A DNA stretch of 64,000 nucleotides, taken from NCBI GenBank assembly GCA_016183805.1, contig JACPDX010000027.1:62001-126000 (forward strand). Direction: 5' to 3'. Of this stretch, positions 60,999-64,000 are shown in pieces (position 1 is the stretch's first letter; each line of letters starts with the position of its first letter). The DNA is from Bacteroidota bacterium. Its GTDB lineage: Bacteria; Bacteroidota; Bacteroidia; Flavobacteriales_E; Vicingaceae. The notes beneath the pieces are model-generated. The model made no database searches and was not told the origin of the DNA. It worked only from the letters and a program-made list of their open reading frames with translations. Both the position numbers and the translations under genes were made by a program.

Positions 60999-61036
60999 AA
61001 TGGTAGTTTGAAGGATTTTATTTTCAAACTACCATT
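60999..61036. terminator. Strong hairpin between ktrA and nhaD (bidirectional terminator)
   Basis: AATGGTAGTTTGAA (60999-61012) is perfectly complementary to TTCAAACTACCATT (61023-61036), 10-nt loop, between convergent genes. U tracts are weak. Confidence 0.8.
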
Positions 61037-61084
61037 ACTTCGTAAATTATATCAACTTATCAACTTTAAAATGAAACACTTAAA

Positions 61085-62344
61085 TTAAAGCATTAATAAA
61101 TAAAAGGCAGCTCCTGCAAAATATCCTATTAGAGCCCATAAGCTTATATTTTTAATGTACCAAAAAAAGTCAATTTTAGCTAATCCCATTGCAGCAACAC
61201 CAGCAGCAGAACCAATGATTAAGATACTTCCACCAGTTCCAGCACAATAAGCGATAAGTTCCCAAAAATAATGATCCATAGGATAAGTTTGCATATCGTA
61301 CATCCCCATTGATGCTGCAACTAAAGGTACATTATCTATTATTGCAGAAAGAAGCCCTAAAGAAATTGAAATTATTTTTATGTTTCCAACAGCATCACTC
61401 ATTGCTGTAGCAAGATTTGTAAGTAGTCCGGTAGATTCAAGAGCCGCAACAGCAACTAAAATACCAAGAAAAAACAATATACTGGGCGTGTCTATTTTTT
61501 TTAAAGCATGCGAAACAGAAATTTTATCTTCCTCTTCTTTATTTTTGTGCAATAGTTCAGTAACCACCCACAATACAGCCAATCCCGTAAGGATTCCTAA
61601 AAATGGAGGTAAATGCGTTATTGTTTTAAAAACTGGAGCAAAAACCAATGCCGACATACCCAAAATAAATACAACATTTTTTTCAAAATTTGAAACAGTT
61701 GATTCCGAATCTATTTTGATGGGTTTTTCGAATTCCCCTTTTACTTTAAACGACACTAATGCCAAAGGCACCACCATACTGATAAGCGATGGAAGAAACA
61801 ATTTTAACATAATATTTACTGTTGAAATCTGACCACCTATCCATAACATGGTTGTGGTTACATCACCAATAGGAGTCCATGCACCCCCAGCATTTGCTGA
61901 AATAACAACCATACCTGCAAACAACAACTGGTCATTTTTATCTTTCAATAATTTACGAATTAACGTAATCATTACAATTGTTGTAGTTAAGTTATCGAGT
62001 ACCGCTGAAAGAAAAAATGTAATAAAACATATTATCCAAAGTAAAACCCTTGTTTTATTTGTAGTTAAAAGTTTAGTAATAACATCAAATCCATGGTATG
62101 AATCTATAAGTTCGACAATGGTCATTGCACCAATTAAGAAAAATATAATTTGCGAAATACTTCCTACATGTTCAACTAATTGAGATACTACAATTTCTGG
62201 GTTGGTTGAAGTCTGTAAAACATAAATTGTCCAACAAATTGCTCCTGTAAGTATTGCTATTGCAGCTTTATTTACATGAATTTTATTTTCAATAGTAATA
62301 AATAGGTAGCCAATAATAAAAGCTATAATGATAAGTGTATTCAT
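61085..62344 (-). CDS. nhaD: NhaD-type Na+/H+ antiporter
   Basis: 419 aa. Seen: ten to twelve hydrophobic helices of the ion-transporter superfamily, with IGAMTIVELIDSYHGFDVI, AVLDNLTTTIVMITLI (conserved Asp/Asn), ANAGGAWTPIGDVTTTMLWIGG, AIIDNVPLVAASMGM and CAGTGGSILIIGSAAGVAAMG, the NhaD signatures. Role: sodium export and pH homeostasis. With TrkH/KtrA this forms an ion-homeostasis neighbourhood, although the genes are convergent. Confidence 0.92.
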   Translation of the reverse strand: MNTLIIIAFIIGYLFITIENKIHVNKAAIAILTGAICWTIYVLQTSTNPEIVVSQLVEHVGSISQIIFFLIGAMTIVELIDSYHGFDVITKLLTTNKTRVLLWIICFITFFLSAVLDNLTTTIVMITLIRKLLKDKNDQLLFAGMVVISANAGGAWTPIGDVTTTMLWIGGQISTVNIMLKLFLPSLISMVVPLALVSFKVKGEFEKPIKIDSESTVSNFEKNVVFILGMSALVFAPVFKTITHLPPFLGILTGLAVLWVVTELLHKNKEEEDKISVSHALKKIDTPSILFFLGILVAVAALESTGLLTNLATAMSDAVGNIKIISISLGLLSAIIDNVPLVAASMGMYDMQTYPMDHYFWELIAYCAGTGGSILIIGSAAGVAAMGLAKIDFFWYIKNISLWALIGYFAGAAFYLLML

Positions 62345-62356
62345 AATTTTAAATAT

Positions 62357-62854
62357 TTAAACAGGTTGATTTACATGTTGATTGTTAAGTTTTAGTAATT
62401 CGTTTATTTTTTTTGCCCACCTCTCAATAAGTAAAAAATCGTCTCCCAAATGCATTCGCTCATCAGAATTATACAATTCTAAAATAATATTTGCCTTGTT
62501 TTTTAAAGAAGGTAATAAACTTAATTCGAGCTTATCAATTTTTTCATTGTCGCTCGACCTACTTGTCTTGACTATTTTACAACTTTGAATATCAGCAAGA
62601 TTGATTTGTTTACTAATTTCTTTATCCTTAATTCGTTTGAAAAAGAAAAGAAAATTTGAGGTTTCATCAATTCCAATGATGTATTCCTCACAACATTCGT
62701 GCTGAGTGATTTTACAATTTTGTTTAGCTGCAATGTTCGAAAGAGACTGAAAAAGTAATTTTTCATGTTTTCTACTGTTTCTTCCCATTAATACAAAGGG
62801 AAGAATACAGATGGCTATTAAAATAGCTCCGGTAATGGTTATTCCTATATCCAT
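62357..62854 (-). CDS. Membrane-anchored protein of unknown function
   Basis: 165 aa, not recognised. Seen: one N-terminal membrane helix (ITITGAILIAICILPFVLM) followed by a cytosolic-looking domain with two adjacent Cys (HECCEEY) and the mixed charged segment RIKDKEISKQINLADIQSCKI. Encoded 12 bp upstream of nhaD in the same direction, so probably co-transcribed. The pattern resembles small PH-like membrane proteins; no function assigned. Confidence 0.7.
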   Translation of the reverse strand: MDIGITITGAILIAICILPFVLMGRNSRKHEKLLFQSLSNIAAKQNCKITQHECCEEYIIGIDETSNFLFFFKRIKDKEISKQINLADIQSCKIVKTSRSSDNEKIDKLELSLLPSLKNKANIILELYNSDERMHLGDDFLLIERWAKKINELLKLNNQHVNQPV

Positions 62855-62961
62855 TTTAATTTTTTTTTGTAATTATAAATAATGCTTTTTTAGAGAATTA
62901 AATCCTCTAAAAAATTGAATTGCAATACCTAATTTATGGGTATTTGCTTATTTAAAATGGA

Positions 62962-63324
62962 TTACCAAAAATAGTGGAAGGGAAAAATGATATCAATTTT
63001 TTGATATCTAATTAAAAAGTTTTTGGAGAACGAAGTATATTGCGAAAATGTATTTACAATTATCTGTTCTGTTGATTTTAATATCAAAGAAAATCCGTTG
63101 AACGGGTTTTTAATGCTTGGAAGTGGAGGGCAATTTGTTTGAATAGCACCTTCTGACTGCGAAGTAATAGGATTGAAGTTGTCCGAAATTAAAGTAACTG
63201 TTTTGTCATTTTCTAACGTTAGTTTGTTAGAAGAATTAACCTCTCCAGTATAAAATGTGCCTATTGTAAAACAATAAACAACCACTACAAATACTACCCC
63301 TAAAACTTTAAAAGCTTTTTTCAC
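62962..63324 (-). CDS. Hypothetical membrane-anchored protein
   Basis: 120 aa, not recognised. Seen: an N-terminal signal/anchor (FKVLGVVFVVVVYCFTIGTFY) followed by a polar region containing NCPPLPSIKNPFNGFSLILKSTEQIIVN. No catalytic motif. Spaced 107 bp from the neighbouring 165-aa gene. Confidence 0.55.
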   Translation of the reverse strand: MKKAFKVLGVVFVVVVYCFTIGTFYTGEVNSSNKLTLENDKTVTLISDNFNPITSQSEGAIQTNCPPLPSIKNPFNGFSLILKSTEQIIVNTFSQYTSFSKNFLIRYQKIDIIFPFHYFW

Positions 63325-63398
63325 ACTGCAAATGTAAATGGTAAATCAATCGGTTTGCTAAAGTATCAAACAATTATTTTATTGGAGACTCAGTTCCA

Positions 63399-64000
63399 TT
63401 ACAACTTTATATTCCATTGAATTTCGTTGTCCCAGTTTTCACGAATGGTAATTTTATCCTGATAAAAAATAACTTTTTCGGGCTGAAGGTTTAACTGGTA
63501 ATTACCTGTATCCCATTTTTTGTTGGTGTTACGGTCAATAATTAATTTTATTTGGTATTCGCCAGATTTTAGGTAAGTAATATTAAAGGTCTTGGTGTTT
63601 GTATCAAAAAATTCCTCAAGTATTTCATTTTTTTGGAGAAGTTGAATAATGTAGTTTTCTTGAAAATCAGGAATAACAGTAAATTTTAAATTTCCATAAT
63701 CTTCTTCATTTTTGGTTTTAAATACATTAATAAGCGTATCGTTTTTTAACTGATAAATGGATGAAAATGCTTCGGGTTCAATTAATAATTTATAATTAGT
63801 GTGAGCTTTAAAAGGATAAATTAAATGAATGTTGAGAGCCGATAAACTATCTTTTTCTAAAGTAATATTTACAGGAATACTATCTTCAAACAATTGAATT
63901 TTTTCTTTTTGGATTTCTGTAAAGGGTTGATTTGAACTAAGTACTATTTTTTGATTCAAATCAAATAACGAAGACACATTACTTTTAACATTCAATAGTG
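63399..64000 (-). CDS. C-terminal part of an Ig-like domain (SbsA-type) envelope protein (5' end beyond window)
   Basis: About 200 codons, open through the window edge; the TTG used by the ORF track at 63995 is unlikely to be the start. Seen: beta-rich sequence with FDLNQKIVLSSNQPF, YPFKAHTNYKLLIEPEAF and a final YQIKLIIDRNTNKKWDTGNYQLNLQPEKVIFY. This matches my recollection of the tail of ~500-550-aa Bacteroidota lipoproteins with an SbsA-like Ig domain. Role unknown. Confidence 0.7.
   Translation of the reverse strand, partial: LLNVKSNVSSLFDLNQKIVLSSNQPFTEIQKEKIQLFEDSIPVNITLEKDSLSALNIHLIYPFKAHTNYKLLIEPEAFSSIYQLKNDTLINVFKTKNEEDYGNLKFTVIPDFQENYIIQLLQKNEILEEFFDTNTKTFNITYLKSGEYQIKLIIDRNTNKKWDTGNYQLNLQPEKVIFYQDKITIRENWDNEIQWNIKL

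Noticed and set aside
1-64000. tRNA, rRNA, prophage, insertion sequence transposase or replication origin
   Set aside because: I saw no convincing tRNA cloverleaf, rRNA segment, transposase, integrase or phage structural gene, and no dnaA-box cluster by eye.

Overview
The window looks like a chromosomal segment of a Bacteroidota bacterium, probably Flavobacteriia-like. It is AT-rich and its genes lack clear Shine-Dalgarno sequences. Several starts are preceded by the Bacteroidota -7 element TAnnTTTG. It also carries a type IX secretion (T9SS) sorting domain, a TonB receptor with a carboxypeptidase-like plug extension, and DUF4249 and DUF2141 proteins. All family calls come from reading motifs and recalling families; no database search was run.

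Left half, about 1-26.7 kb, minus strand: one long, tightly packed catabolic array. In transcription order it encodes four subunits of an ATP-dependent (class I) benzoyl-CoA reductase (bcrC, bcrB, bcrA, bcrD). Next come an ADP-forming acyl-CoA synthetase, a third BcrB/HgdB-type protein and a small Cys-rich protein resembling the C-terminal part of acyl-CoA synthetases. Then follow a ketopantoate-reductase/BadF-type activase fusion, a 3-hydroxyacyl-CoA dehydrogenase/enoyl-CoA hydratase fusion, HyuA and HyuB, a RidA-family protein and an acyl-CoA dehydrogenase. The array ends with an HMG-CoA-synthase-like/OB-fold fusion, a thiolase, a split B12-dependent methylmalonyl-CoA-type mutase, a four-helix-bundle protein, a family III CoA transferase and a 3'-truncated iorA.

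26.7-33 kb, plus strand, divergent from bcrC: a molybdenum-cofactor nucleotidyltransferase, XdhC, an SDR, a fused HcrC-HcrA polypeptide and HcrB. HcrB carries the extra Cys loop diagnostic of 4-hydroxybenzoyl-CoA reductase. The two arms read together as reductive dehydroxylation of 4-hydroxybenzoyl-CoA to benzoyl-CoA, ATP-driven dearomatisation, and then beta-oxidation-like steps. The canonical ring-cleaving hydrolase is not in the window. A 2-oxoacid:ferredoxin oxidoreductase (iorA) is a plausible source of the low-potential ferredoxin. A second module (KPR-activase fusion, third HgdB-like protein, CoA transferase) could form a separate 2-hydroxyacyl-CoA dehydration branch. The shared intergenic region carries an FNR/CRP-like palindrome.

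33-44.4 kb: a secreted T9SS repeat protein followed by a terminator and a 23-codon remnant of a second hcrB-like gene. Then come hemerythrin, YjdM/PhnA, the radical SAM proteins YhcC and one SPASM-type, an orphan AIPR-family (abortive infection) gene, and a 1205-aa multi-membrane NtrY-like histidine kinase.

44.7-55.5 kb: a TetR-controlled set (TetR, small membrane protein, OsmC, TolC, RND adaptor, RND pump, DUF2141) followed by a TonB receptor and a DUF4249 lipoprotein. 55.5-64 kb: dipeptidyl peptidase III, a J-domain/KTSC protein, TrkH and TrkA/KtrA potassium uptake, an NhaD antiporter, two small proteins of unknown function and the C-terminal end of a larger protein at the edge.

Throughout, intergenic gaps carry several families of short dispersed repeats, including telomere-like TTTAGAG heptamers in inverted pairs, CCTCC/GGAGG palindromes and TAGTCATTRG arrays. 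Some of these supply the C-terminal codons of neighbouring genes.
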